Assembly: GCA_021234155.1 (NCBI GenBank)
Contig: JAJEKV010000011.1
Coordinates: forward strand, 21,592,677-21,656,676
Origin: Isoetes taiwanensis
Taxonomy: Eukaryota > Streptophyta > Lycopodiopsida > Isoetales > Isoetaceae
Length of the DNA: 64,000 bases
Direction of reading: 5' to 3'
Shown: piece after piece, positions 52,290 to 62,103 of the stretch
How positions within the stretch are numbered: position 1 is the first letter of the stretch
How the letters are laid out: every line of letters begins with the position of its first letter
The notes under the pieces: model-generated
What the model saw: only the letters and a program-made list of their open reading frames with translations
Database searches by the model: none
Told to the model about the DNA's origin: nothing
Program-made: the position numbers and the translations under genes

Positions 52290-52530
52290 AAACACGCCGG
52301 GCGCGATTTGAATAGAATTGATCAAGAGAAAAATCACGCCTGGCGTGAAATGAATAAAGTCCTGGCGTGAATTCGATTGATTTGAAAACACGCCTGGCGT
52401 GAATTGGTTTGATTTGAAAGCACGCCTGGCGTGAATTGGTTTGATTTGAAAACACGCCTGGCGTGAATTCAATTTATGAAACCAGGCCGCGCGTGAATTC
52501 AATTGAATTGAAATCACGATCGGGCGAATA
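52290..52530. repeat. Minisatellite of palindromic CACGCCTGGCGTG units
   Basis: Units start at about 52293, 52335, 52358, 52389, 52421, 52453, 52480 and 52513. The three clearest (52389, 52421, 52453) are exactly 32 bp apart and read CACGCCTGGCGTGAATT followed by GGTTTGATTTGAAA-like DNA. The outer copies have diverged. Each core is an inverted repeat CACGC-CTG-GCGTG. The array lies between two coding segments on minus, so probably in an intron. It is not a CRISPR array (eukaryotic context, no unique spacers). Confidence 0.85.
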
Positions 52531-52559
52531 TTAAAATGCTAACATCCTAATGCGCTTAG

Positions 52560-52862
52560 TTACCTTTTGTATAGAAATGTCTTCCCCATTTCATTCAAAG
52601 TTGCACTAATCTCAACCAAATCAAGTGAAGTATTGGCATCCAAGATACACCTCCTATACGCATAGTGATGATTGTAGAACGCTGCTTTTGGCCCGCTTTG
52701 TTCTCGCCTTTGCCGATGAGGGCCTTCGTGCCTCAACAGACGTCGCCCGCCGATGACGACGAATTTAGTATTTTCATTTAACAATATCTCCTGGAAGTCC
52801 GTCCACACAGCAGGCTTGTTCGAGATCATATCGCAAGGTAGCACATCCGCTGGCATAGGCAT
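52560..52862 (-). pseudogene. ORF fragment with a possible ParB-like nuclease motif
   Basis: An open stretch of about 100 codons contains WTDFQEILLNENTKFVVIGGRR. This recalls ParB/Srx-fold proteins, where a beta strand leads to (I/V)-x-G-x-(H/R)R. The upstream segment (about 53017-52885) reads DHYPLGLKETFAIHVKSL in another frame, so the gene is shifted or spliced. Together with the possible methyltransferase end downstream it could form a ParB-methyltransferase gene, but both calls are weak. Confidence 0.28.
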
Positions 52863-53017
52863 TTGACCTGGATTCTAATCATGCTCTGAACAATCTCCAT
52901 GGCATGTGCTGGATCATATCTTCGCTAACATAAATGGAGCTTGGTGAACGGATGAGGGACTTCACATGGATCGCAAAAGTTTCCTTAAGACCCAATGGAT
53001 AATGGTCGAGTATTTAT

Positions 53018-53800
53018 TCACTTGTTCATGGCCTCTAGTCGCGCCACTCGCCCTCGCTTCATTCTCAAAAACGAAGCCTCCATGCCTTCGACAAACCGCA
53101 GTTGAACATCCTTCCCTAGATCTAGGACCCTCTTAGAAGCTTTCAAGTCACCTAATTCCCTAGCTTGCCGCAAATAGTGACTTGGTGTCGGGCTTAGTGA
53201 ACATGCCTCTACGCACACCGTAACCCCTTGGCAAATAGATATTGGCGTAATCGCTAGATTGGTTGGCCAACCATACTTAAAACATGTCTCACCGCTCACA
53301 TCCGTCTTCATGAACGTATCCTTGTATGCGTGAGTTCTCTCAAGAGTAAGTCCGAAAGCGCATCTTTTCTTTCGCTTCGTGTAATCTCCAAGAGCAATTT
53401 GCGTGTTGGTGTCATCCTCTTCCTCACAAGAGATTAGGATCCCTTGTTTGGCCATCTTGTCTCCGCTTCCTTTTTCCTCGAAGAGAGTTAAGTCGAGCTT
53501 GCCATTTGTCTTGGCAAGGTCAACGCATTCACTCGGCACCCTCGCCCATTTCCTCTTCGTGACAAAAGTGTGGTCGGTGGTTGCTATAAGAATCGGCCCT
53601 TCATCATCTAAGGTGAGATCATATGGTAATTTGTGATCCGGGTCGCCCCCGCCTTGCTTTCTTGGCAGGATTAGAACCCGAATTATTAGGGGTTTTCTTC
53701 CTCTTGAGCACCGCAAAAGAAGATGAGCACTTTTAGAGTACTTTTCGTAACAAGAGATCACGCTTGGCATGCATTTAAACCCTAAATTAGTACAAATCAC
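53018..53800 (-). pseudogene. Minus-strand ORF of an unrecognised protein, possible AT-hook at its start
   Basis: Open for 260 codons, but the first part is out of frame with a better-looking alternative (about 53725-53650: LKRKKTPNNSG, then KKARRGRPGS, an AT-hook-like and nuclear-signal-like stretch), implying a frameshift near 53650. The rest has LPYDLTLDDEGPILIATTD, a segment with KRKKRCAFG and a helical end (RQARELGDLKASKRVLDLG). No family is recognised. It may be one exon of a larger gene beginning at 54298. Confidence 0.4.
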
Positions 53801-54159
53801 GCCATGCGGTTGGTAGCTCCTATTATTGACTATGCTATGCGTGAATTTGAAACTAAATTATTTTGCATCCACATTTTAAGCTACATACCCTTCATGAATC
53901 CATATTTCACACTATTTAACCTCATTGAACATTGCTATCTCCAACCGCCTAACACCGCTATATTCTATATATAAAACAGAGCAAAATTATGTTCTACGTA
54001 ATCGGACAATCGAGCATTAACTGATGTTAATACTTAAAATTCATGCAAAGCATAATAACTCAAACTCATGCAAAGCATATTAATCAAGGCAAGAAAATAT
54101 CTCAAATTCATGCAAGCATAATACTCTCCACACAAGCAGGTATTCTCGTGGCAAATTAA

Positions 54160-54298
54160 ATACCTTGAATAGGGTTCTGTATTCTCGTGGTATTCTGATC
54201 AATGTCCTATGAAACTTGAGAAGAGCCTGTTTAGAGATTCCTCTTCCACCGCTTCCTCCTCGCCCGTCAATTCGACCTCGATTCGCTTTAGAAGACAT
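54160..54298 (-). CDS. First exon of an unrecognised basic protein
   Basis: ATG at 54298, then about 46 codons: an Arg/Gly-rich start (RGRIDGRGGSGGRG), then SKQALLKFHRTLIRIPREY, then a donor CTATTCAAG followed by GTATTT at about 54160. The upstream region has two TCCCGCC sites in tandem. The rest of the protein may be the 53800-53018 segment. No domain is recognised. Confidence 0.4.
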
Positions 54299-54514
54299 CT
54301 CCGAGTCGCCTAGTAACAGAGGCCTGAAGGTCGCGCCGGATACGCCCGAAATGCCGCCAAGAAATAGCTTTTTCTACCAGACGAGAAATAGAGAAATTTG
54401 AATTTCAAGAAAACACAAAATGCGCTTTGAAATATTCTTGACACATACAAATAATAATGACGAAGACCCGTCCACGACTTCTTTCATTAAGTTTTTAAAA
54501 CCAATCTACCCAAA

Positions 54515-54542
54515 AAGTATCCCGCCAAATTTATCCCGCCTA
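54515..54542 (-). promoter_or_regulatory. Tandem E2F-like sites
   Basis: TATCCCGCCAAATTTATCCC spans the two TCCCGCC words (54518-54524 and 54532-54538), about 220 bp upstream of the ATG at 54298. The reverse, TTTGGCGGGA, fits the E2F consensus. It suggests S-phase expression, an inference only. Confidence 0.45.
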
Positions 54543-54997
54543 AACGTAGTTAACCTAATCTTTCTTCTAATTCAATTTTCCCCGACCGCCCAGTTTCCAT
54601 AGCCTTTCTTCTCAAATCAAATTTCTTCAGAGACTCAAATCAAATTCTCAAGAATGGCTACTGAAATTCGGTACTCATCTCATTCCAATAGCTTGAACAT
54701 TAATTTCCAATAGTAGGTGTTCGAATAGCAATTTTCTCAGCAAGTCGAAGATGAATGTTTCATGTTAACTACAAATCGGAAAAGGAAAGTAGGATTATGC
54801 AAGATCGACTCCATCGATCCGATCAGAACCGCCATGGAATTCCGCCGGGGATAAGTATGTCCGAAGTTACGTTGATTAATCACCGCTATGGATGAAGCTT
54901 TACCTCGCAGACACCCCGGTGGGGATACGGTTGGAGAAAGTGTTGGAACATTTGTTGCATGGCCAAGAAACCGCTTAAAAAAGGTATGTAACATGTA

Positions 54998-55693
54998 TTA
55001 CATTGTAGAAATATAGAAGTAGACAAAATTTGTTGTATTCATTGGAAAAAGTTTACAATTGTATATAATCTGATAAACCGATAAACCGGAAAAAATCCGG
55101 ATCATCGCTTCAAGCCCGGGCCATCGAGTAGCTGGGCTATCGATACTCCCATTTCCATAGCTGGGCATAGTGAACTGATCAGGTAAAACCCCAGCAAAAA
55201 CACCAGGCTCTAGCTCCACCTCCCACTCCTGCTCCTCCTCCTGCTCCATTGGTTGAACCTCCAATGCATCGTATAGCGCCTGCGGTAGTGATTCCATTGG
55301 TTGAGCTATCTCCATTGCATCGTATACCGCCTGTGGTAGTGGTTCGTGTTGGGGCATCTGGGCATAGAGGCTAATCACTAAGAACCGCAGCTCCTCATTT
55401 TGAATCTCGAGCTGACGGATGCGAGATTCACTCTCGATCAATGCATGTACTGCATTCTCGAAGTGATTAGATAAGAGGGCCAGCCTCCGTGCGATTGCAA
55501 GGGCCCCAGAGCCCGATCTATCATTGCCCTCAAGGCTCGCCATCATCATTACTTGATCCAAGTACTCCGTGGGTTGCAAGATCCGGTGCTCCAGCCCGAC
55601 CGGTGCTCTCGGGTCAAAGGGTTCAACCGACCGAGATTGAGGCTTAAACCGAGTCGGGCCAGGATTGCTGGCCCAAATGTAATTCCAATGCAT
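54998..55693 (-). CDS. Coiled-coil protein with a duplicated LPQA-YDA repeat
   Basis: 231 codons from the first ATG (55693), preceded by GGTGGCGAAG. About residues 84-108 are a coiled coil (ESESRIRQLEIQNEELRFL). Then comes a duplicated segment, LPQAVYDAMEIAQPME and LPQALYDALEVQPME, followed by an acidic EEEQEWEVELEP part. No family is recognised. The frame is intact. The upstream region has a TATA-like TTTATATAAA (about 55790) and three copies of the palindromic word (55764, 55813, 55862), like the other genes of this block. Confidence 0.5.
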   Translation of the reverse strand: MHWNYIWASNPGPTRFKPQSRSVEPFDPRAPVGLEHRILQPTEYLDQVMMMASLEGNDRSGSGALAIARRLALLSNHFENAVHALIESESRIRQLEIQNEELRFLVISLYAQMPQHEPLPQAVYDAMEIAQPMESLPQALYDALEVQPMEQEEEQEWEVELEPGVFAGVLPDQFTMPSYGNGSIDSPATRWPGLEAMIRIFSGLSVYQIIYNCKLFPMNTTNFVYFYISTM

Positions 55694-55763
55694 CTTCGCC
55701 ACCAACCGGGTGATTAATGTAACTTGGCATCTATCAATAGGAAGTGAGCTTAGTATCGCGATT

Positions 55764-55873
55764 CACCGGGCGTGTTATATTTATTTATTTATATAAACTT
55801 GAAATTAAGAGACACGCCCGCGTGTTTAGCGTAAAAGTTGAAACTAGGGATAAAATTGTTTGCACGCAGCGTG
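55764..55873 (-). promoter_or_regulatory. Palindrome-bearing upstream region of the coiled-coil gene
   Basis: Copies of the palindromic word: CACCGGGCGTG (55764-55774), CACGCCCGCGTG (55813-55824) and CACGCAGCGTG (about 55863-55873). A TATA-like stretch lies between the first two. A second TATATAG lies at about 55884. Confidence 0.45.
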
Positions 55874-55902
55874 TAAACCGCTATATAGGAAAAACTATAC
55901 GC

Positions 55903-56036
55903 TTCGTGCACTCGGCGAGAGGAGAAAAAACCCCGCATGCATAGATAAGTAAGCGTGTAAATAATTGTCCGGCCTTTATCTATTTACTTATCTATCCGCA
56001 TGTGCTTTTTTTCTCCCTCTCTCAATAATGCACGAA
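55903..56036. repeat. Long inverted repeat, about 50-bp arms and 31-bp loop
   Basis: The left arm 55903-55952 starts TTCGTGCA and ends ATAGATAAGTAA. The right arm 55984-56036 is its imperfect reverse complement, starting TTACTTATCTAT and ending TGCACGAA. It separates the coiled-coil gene from the small gene upstream. It could be a hairpin, abutting ends of two elements, or a replication or insulator structure. Confidence 0.75.
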
Positions 56037-56244
56037 ATGTATTCATGTTGAAGGCTAAGGTTAGCATAAAACACGCTTAGCGTGTTTCAAATATTATCTT
56101 TCGCGTGTTTCAAATATTATCTTTCAGATTTTTCTAATGCTTTCTACTACACTTATTCATAATAGAAACTTGCATGCAATAGCATGATTAATTCAGGAAG
56201 AGAAACTCAAGAATTTACTCGAAACAAAAAGAAGCAGATGAAGT

Positions 56245-56413
56245 TTATAAAAAACTATTCTGGTTTTCATAAACATCATTTGCTTCCTCTGCCTCGAGCA
56301 AATGCAAAAGCTTGTCTTCTTGGATTAAACCTGCCATTGAGATGAAACTTAAAACTAAATGAAAACTAACCTTGAGTTCTGAGGCTGGAAGGACTCGAAG
56401 AACGGAGGACCAT
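56245..56413 (-). CDS. Very small two-exon ORF
   Basis: ATG at 56413; exon 56413-56371, donor CTCAAG then GTTAGT; acceptor at 56331; second exon 56330-56245 ending TAA. The 42-residue product contains IQEDKLLHLLEAEEANDVY. The leader back to the TATA box at about 56705 is long and has further GT/AG pairs, so the real start may differ. It is supported mainly by having the same promoter as the acidic gene at 57854. Confidence 0.3.
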
Positions 56414-56698
56414 GCTTGTGGTTTTAATTCCGAGGCTTTTCGATTCGCAGACCTTAGTCCTCAGCTTTTGGTTTTAATTCTGAGCCTCCGATGTCCTCTG
56501 CTACAGATGCTACAGAACAAAAGGCGGAGTCTTTTAGTAAGTTAGGAATTGCCGAAACCAAACATCTAACATTGCTGAATATAAATCGCTCACCTAAGAT
56601 TTCGTGAGGGCGGATCCAAAAACAAAAGCAGGTAAGCAACCCAAACCGCAAATCGTATGAAGGAAGGAAGAAAATGTAGGAACTTTGAGAGCGTGAAA

Positions 56699-56786
56699 TG
56701 GATTTATATAGGCATAATTAGAAATAAGTTAGCGTGAATAATTGATTGCTTGAATTAACACGCCTGGCGTACGGTCTTCCCGCCAG
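56699..56786 (-). promoter_or_regulatory. Promoter with palindrome, E2F-like site and TATA box (copy 1)
   Basis: Palindrome ACACGCCTGGCGTACG (56758-56773), 3-nt gap, TTCCCGCC (56777-56784), then toward the gene a TATA box (TATATAAATCC on minus, about 56700-56710). The distance from palindrome to TATA is about 48 bp. The surroundings, from GAGCGTGAA to TTCTCACGG, match copy 2 at 57.9 kb. Confidence 0.6.
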
Positions 56787-57349
56787 ACATGACATGCATA
56801 TGGTATATATGGAGAATATTGCATTTCATGCAATAAATTCTCACGGCATTTTATTCCATTTATTGCATTCGAAAAAATAGAATTTAGAAATTTTATATAG
56901 GCTAAATTAAAAATGATTTTAAGGCAAAATTATCAAGGCTAAAAAAAAATGACTTGTAAGGTTGGGGAATTGTTTTAGGTCGTGATAGGAAAATTTCCTA
57001 TGGTTACCGTGGATGAATCGTAGATTTCTCATGTGGTTGATTTATAGTGTTCCCGAGACTTTGTTGAGACAAAATTTGCAGATACAAACTTTTAGAGATA
57101 ACAGCTTGGAGACAAAATAATTGGAGAAAACAGTTGGATTTAATTCAAATAATTTTATGTACAGAAAAACTGTTCGAAGAACACTGTTTGAAGAAAATTT
57201 TATGACGAAAATTGTTTAATTTCATCCATAAGAGGAGAATGTACAGATGCCCGAAGGCTTTTCACAAAATTACAGGAAAAAAATGCCCGAAGGCGTTTCC
57301 AAAGCTTCTGTAAGCAACAAAAAAAAAAGGGGGCCGCCCGGGATCTGCA

Positions 57350-57854
57350 TCATTGATCTTCCACGTCTGCAACAAAGAAGAAAGAAAGGTGTTAGAAAAG
57401 AAAGAAAGGTGAAAAAAAAAATAAAAGCAGACATGCAAACCTGGCTCATCCCTCAACCATTCTAAAAACTGGTCGAATTGTCGACCTTCCTCCTCATCTT
57501 CTTCCTCCGCCTCCTCCTCCTCTTCCTCCTCCTCCTCTTCAGAGATTTCATTCTCTGTTTCAGGGTCAAGCCAACCCTGAAGTAGAGCGGTCGTGTGCTC
57601 TTGAGAGGACATCTCCTCCTCTTCCTCCAACTCCTCCTCTTCCTCCTCTTCATCAGAGGAGGAATCAGAGGAGCTCAACTCCTCCTCTTCCATGTCCAAT
57701 TCCTCCTCTTCCTCCTCTTCATCAGAGGAGGAATCAGAGGAGAATTGGGCAAGAAAATCTATCGGGGGGATAGAGGGGGTTCTTCAACCCGACGTCTCTT
57801 TGACGAGACCTCGGGTTCTTCATGAAGTTCGAGCGCTGAGGCTGAACGCTTCAT
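57350..57854 (-). CDS. Highly acidic Glu/Asp/Ser-rich small protein, two exons, one homopolymer frameshift
   Basis: The ATG at 57854 is in a good context (CCCGCCATG). The N-terminus, MKRSASALELHEEP then SSKRRRVEEPP, carries a nuclear-signal-like KRRR. A run of six C at about 57767 is one base short for the frame that continues IDFLAQFSSDSSSDEEEE. The long acidic part has two copies of a SSSDEEEEEEL unit. The first exon ends at 57441 (donor CCAG then GTTTGC). The second exon, 57366-57350, adds only DVEDQ and stops. The product is about 143 residues. It resembles acidic histone-chaperone-like or activation regions in composition only. It could be a real gene with an assembly error in the C run, or a recent pseudogene. 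Confidence 0.5.
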
Positions 57855-57904
57855 GGCGGGCAGAAAAAAAAATTTGGACAGAATGGAGGTCTTGAGAGCG
57901 TGAA

Positions 57905-57990
57905 CCGGATTTATATAGGGTTAATTAGAAATTAGCGTGAATAATTTATTGCCTCAAATAACACGCCAGGCGTACGAAATTCCCGCCAGC
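57905..57990 (-). promoter_or_regulatory. Promoter with palindrome, E2F-like site and TATA box (copy 2)
   Basis: Palindrome ACACGCCAGGCGTACG (57961-57976), 3-nt gap, TTCCCGCC (57980-57987), TATA box at about 57909-57917 (minus). It lies about 50 bp upstream of the ATG at 57854. The order and spacing equal those of copy 1 at 56.7 kb. Confidence 0.65.
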
Positions 57991-58436
57991 TATATCATCT
58001 AGGGTATATTATTATGGATAATAAATTCTCACGTCCATCAGCTATATGTCTTTTCGTAATCATATATCCAAATTTTCGATAATTGAAATTAGGATAATAT
58101 CATTTCCTTGTTGTTGCCAATGAAAAATTTTGTTTTAAATGATTTCGCTTTTACTTTTCATTGTTATTATTATATTAAACCTATTTCCAAGGAATTTCTT
58201 GCTTTTAAAAAAATTTGATTTACCTCTACATATTCCATAAATGTACGTACTTTTTTTATCTTATGGTGTAATAATTTTTTCCTACTCATTAACTAAAAAG
58301 GGTGCAATTTGCCTAGGTCAATGGTGCCTCTCCAACTCAAGATGGTGTGCAACATATTGAAAAGAGCAATATCAATGAAAACCAACTCCTAACAAGAATG
58401 TTGAAGAAAACAATTAGTCCTCTATAGTAGGGTGCA

Positions 58437-60530
58437 ATGGAGGAACAAGAAGGTGAGAATCATGCACAAGTGCAACAAGGAAATAGTAGGCCAAGGAGTC
58501 ATTGTGCTAGCGATCCCTCGGGTCAAGCCGTTAATGATGAAAGGCTAGGGGAAGACAATATTGGTATTGCAATTTCGATGTTGGAAGACAACCGAAAGGT
58601 AAAGGTTTGGGTGACAAGGAATGTTTTGGTTGTGTCAAGCAATTGGAGGTTCCTTGCATCATGGCATGGCCTATAAGTAGTGTTCAATTTGTGGAGGATT
58701 ATATTTTCCCCCGAGCCCGAGGTTGTTGGGGACAATGATTGTCTTGATATTGATCCATTGGCAGCTTGGAACTCTAAACCTAGGCAAAAGGGGAGAAGTA
58801 TCGGTTGCCGACATTATTCTAGCAAAAGAGCCAAGTTGAATAGTGACACCAAACGTGAGACAATGGTGAAGGTTAGGGGCTCGGGATTGTTGTTGGAGTG
58901 CTTGTATGCAATTCTTTACAATAGAACAATTGGTGGAAGCAAGAGCCACTTTTCAAGAGTACACCGTTGATGAGAGGAGGACCTACATGTACACAATCTT
59001 CGAAAGCATGCACTTCAAGATGAAAGAAACCCAAAACAAAAAAAAGATACCCTTTGCTAGGCAAATGGATATGTGCAAAAGCATGGCGTAGTATCCATGC
59101 AATTCCAACTTCTTCATGGCATAATTGGCAAAAAAAATAGACAGAGGGGAAATGGATTGCTTTACATGGAAATAATGGTTTGTTGAGACCAACAAATAGG
59201 ACCTTGGTCGCCAGTGGAGATATTTGAAAAATATATTGATTTCAATGCAGAGTCTATGCCACACAAAAAGTAGAAGGGATGAAAAGGGAAGAGCAATTGT
59301 TGAGAAAAGGTTGCCATCACATTGTACTCAAAAAAGAGTATTTTTGGAAGAAGTGAATTCCCTACTTCGAGAATTGGGAATTCTTCCAATATCCCAACCT
59401 AGCTTTAGTAGGTTATGGAAGAAGCATTTCAATCATGTCACCATAGCAACTTCAAACAACTTTGCAAAGTGCAATTTATGTGCTAAGTTGAAGGAGACTC
59501 TTGATAAGACTATGCAACCTAGTCAAAGGGCTAGGATAAGGGAGCATATGAAGGACCATATGATCCCACCAACTATCATGTAGATCATGTTATTGGATAT
59601 GGAGGACTTTATCTGCATTGGAACCCAACAACTATTTATGCATTATACATGACAAGATGGACCAGCAAAAGACTTGTTTTCCACAATTCAAGTACATACC
59701 AAAATCATGTGGAAGATCATACCCCTTTACGATCTCAATGATCGGGCAATCTTGCATGGGCGTAATCAAACCTACTATGGCCATTTTAGTTTGGAGTTGT
59801 GGAGTGATGGTCCGTGATTTTCATATTGGGAGTATCATGAGGTGTTTGAGAAACTATGAAAATGGATACAATGGTCACCTCCATGACCCTACAGCCTAGC
59901 CGCACTACATAGAGCATTGTTAGATGGAAACCCTAACAATATTGAAAAGTTCAAAGAAGGCAAGGTTTCGAAGCATGGGTCTAATGAACATGTTGGAGCT
60001 TCAACTTCATCGTGCTAGACCTCAAGATCTACCCAAAAGGTTTCTCTTGCAACTTGATAATTGTGGGCCAAAATAAGAACAGTGGATGTTTTTCCCTATC
60101 CTACTTAATGTACCGTGGGGATATTTGAAAGAGTTAATTTAGGGTTTCTTATGCCCGGCATACCCATGAGGATGTGGATGCATTATTTGGCAAATATAGT
60201 TGTATACCTTTGAAGCAGACAAGGACCAACTTTCCTAGGCTAATGGAAATCTTGCATGAATGCACTACTCCAAACCCTATAGCTTCTCTCATAGAAGAAG
60301 TGCCCGATTGGAAGAGCTTTGTGGATGGTTATACATTGGATCTTGAAGGTCATTCCAGCCTCTCAGTTCACTTTTTGGGTGAGAGATGGGATTCCAATCT
60401 TCCAATAGAAGATGAGACCTTCAGAGAGGATGAGTGGAGAGGAGGGGAGGAAATATGGCGTAGAGATGAGAATGGCAAGCCTATGATACCTCTAGGTCAA
60501 CCAAAAGCTTTAAAACCCATCAAGAAGTGA
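58437..60530 (+). pseudogene. DUF7869-type transposase-like relic
   Basis: A plus-strand series of segments in changing frames: 58437-58676 (acidic start), 58906-59091, 59224-59583 (FSRLWKKHFNHV, then KCNLCAKLKETLDK), 59618-59899 (IIHDKMDQQKTCFPQF, later GSIMRCLRNYEN), about 60030-60200 (LLQLDNCGPK then, after a stop, GHTHEDVDALFGKYS across frames) and 60174-60530 (RLMEILHECTTPNP, then SVHFLGERW). From memory, DUF7869 proteins show D-x2-(D/Q), LDNC-x-ENKN and GHTHEDID in this order, with an RNase-H-like fold related to transposases. At least four stops or frame shifts are visible, so it is dead. Whether its source element also carried the 49-58 kb block is unknown. Confidence 0.55.
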
Positions 60531-60539
60531 AGCAATTGG

Positions 60540-62100
60540 GATTGACTAAGGAAGGAATCCAAGACTATATAAAGCATTGGCAAAACCAATCCGTGATGAC
60601 ACCAACCGCGTGCCTTGGTGGCTTAATGGAAGAAGGTGATTAACCCGTTGGGGAGATAGACACATCCCCGGATGAATTGAAAGAAGGGTGGTTGCCTAAA
60701 ACTAGGGTGGAAGACCTTAGCGTGTGCCGAGGATTTTGATGACACCGTAAGTAGCATTCGCAAGCAATATGCTCCTCCTCCTTCCGACAAACACTATGTT
60801 GGTCTTAAGAACAATAGGCCAAAGTTTCTAGGCATGGATGCTTATGAACCTTCCAATCGACCGAATGCCACCAATTTGTGGTAGTAAAGCCGCCAGATTT
60901 AGATACATATCCAAGCAGTGGTTGGGGTTCACTATCTCCGATATTTGCAAAGAAGAAGGTAATATTAACTTCAACCATGCGAAAGTGGAATGGTGGTGTC
61001 CAAAGGCATCGCTTGACCAACGATTCGGATAAAGAAAGGTACTCGATTGTTGGACAAAGAGATGGAGGAGAAATCCGAGTGATCCTGATCTTTGGCTAGA
61101 CTATGAAAGTGTTTTGTCTAGCCAGAGTTGGGGTTCAAGACAAGTCAATTCTGTGGATTCAAGTTATCTCGCACTTCTCAAGTAATTTCGCACCTTTTTG
61201 AGTTAAAATTAGCCCTTCCGTATATGTTTCCATTGACTGATTACCTTCATAGCCTTATGAGTCTCCAACAATTTCATAATTCTATCATATGTACACGAAA
61301 AATCATGTACAAATTTTAATCATGGCAGCTCATGAAACCTCAATTGCTCAAAAGTGTTAGTCTGTGCCTCCCGTACGTGACTATTCATGCATACGCCGAC
61401 TGTGTCAAGCTCAAAGATCCTCAAATTTCAACCACGCGTCGACATCCAAGCCTCCATGTAAGACTCCTAAGCAGCAGCCACGCGTACCAAAGCCTTGGTC
61501 GCTGTGGGTCAAGAGGCCGCCAGCATAAAGTGATCTACCACACCGCCTCACACACTGATTCTAGCACTTCAAGCAGGCACCCCTCGCCTAACATTCCTCA
61601 GAATTAGCCTCCTTCCAGAGTCGGCAATCGAGATCAGTCGAAAGTGTCTATATTGGGCCTGCAAGGCTTGTACTATATATATAAGGAGTAGAGTTAGTCT
61701 ATAAGTTTTGATGAGTTTTGAGTCTTCAGTTTCCTTTCAGCTTTCTCTATTAAGTAGAGCTCATGTATATTTTCATCATTGATATCATGAAGCTTACTAC
61801 CTTTCTCATTTGTCTCCGTTTCTCTTCTTTTTTCTTTCTCTTTTCAAAGAAATCCTCAAGGTGACATAGTCCCCTGACTCTCCCTAGATCCACGTCCTCG
61901 CTGTAGGGTCGCCTTCCGTGAGAGTTCCCCAACCTGCATCTAAACATCAAGCCATGCCGCTGATTTTTCTCCCTACTTTCTTTTCTCGGCTGCCATGTTC
62001 TGGCCTCGTAATTTCACGCTAAGAACTCCTTTTTCGTGACGGCATCTCGCTTGAGCCATCAACGCTTCTGAAAACCGTTTCCGCTACATGTACGGATCAT
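60540..62100. other. No confident gene; tail of the transposase relic, then unassigned DNA
   Basis: About 60540-61100 still has coding-like composition (KQWLGFTISDICKEEGNINF on plus) and may be the C-terminal part of the relic. From 61100 to 62100 there is no recognisable feature. A pyrimidine-rich stretch lies around 61800-61860. Confidence 0.4.
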
Positions 62101-62103
62101 GAC

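Noticed and set aside
52290-52530. Regularly spaced palindromic repeats that look like a CRISPR array
   Set aside because: The spacing DNA is nearly the same between copies, the copies diverge at the ends, and the setting is a eukaryotic intron; it is a minisatellite.
57595-57895. Plus-strand Leu/Ser-rich ORFs opposite the acidic gene
   Set aside because: They are shadows of the GAG-rich coding repeat.
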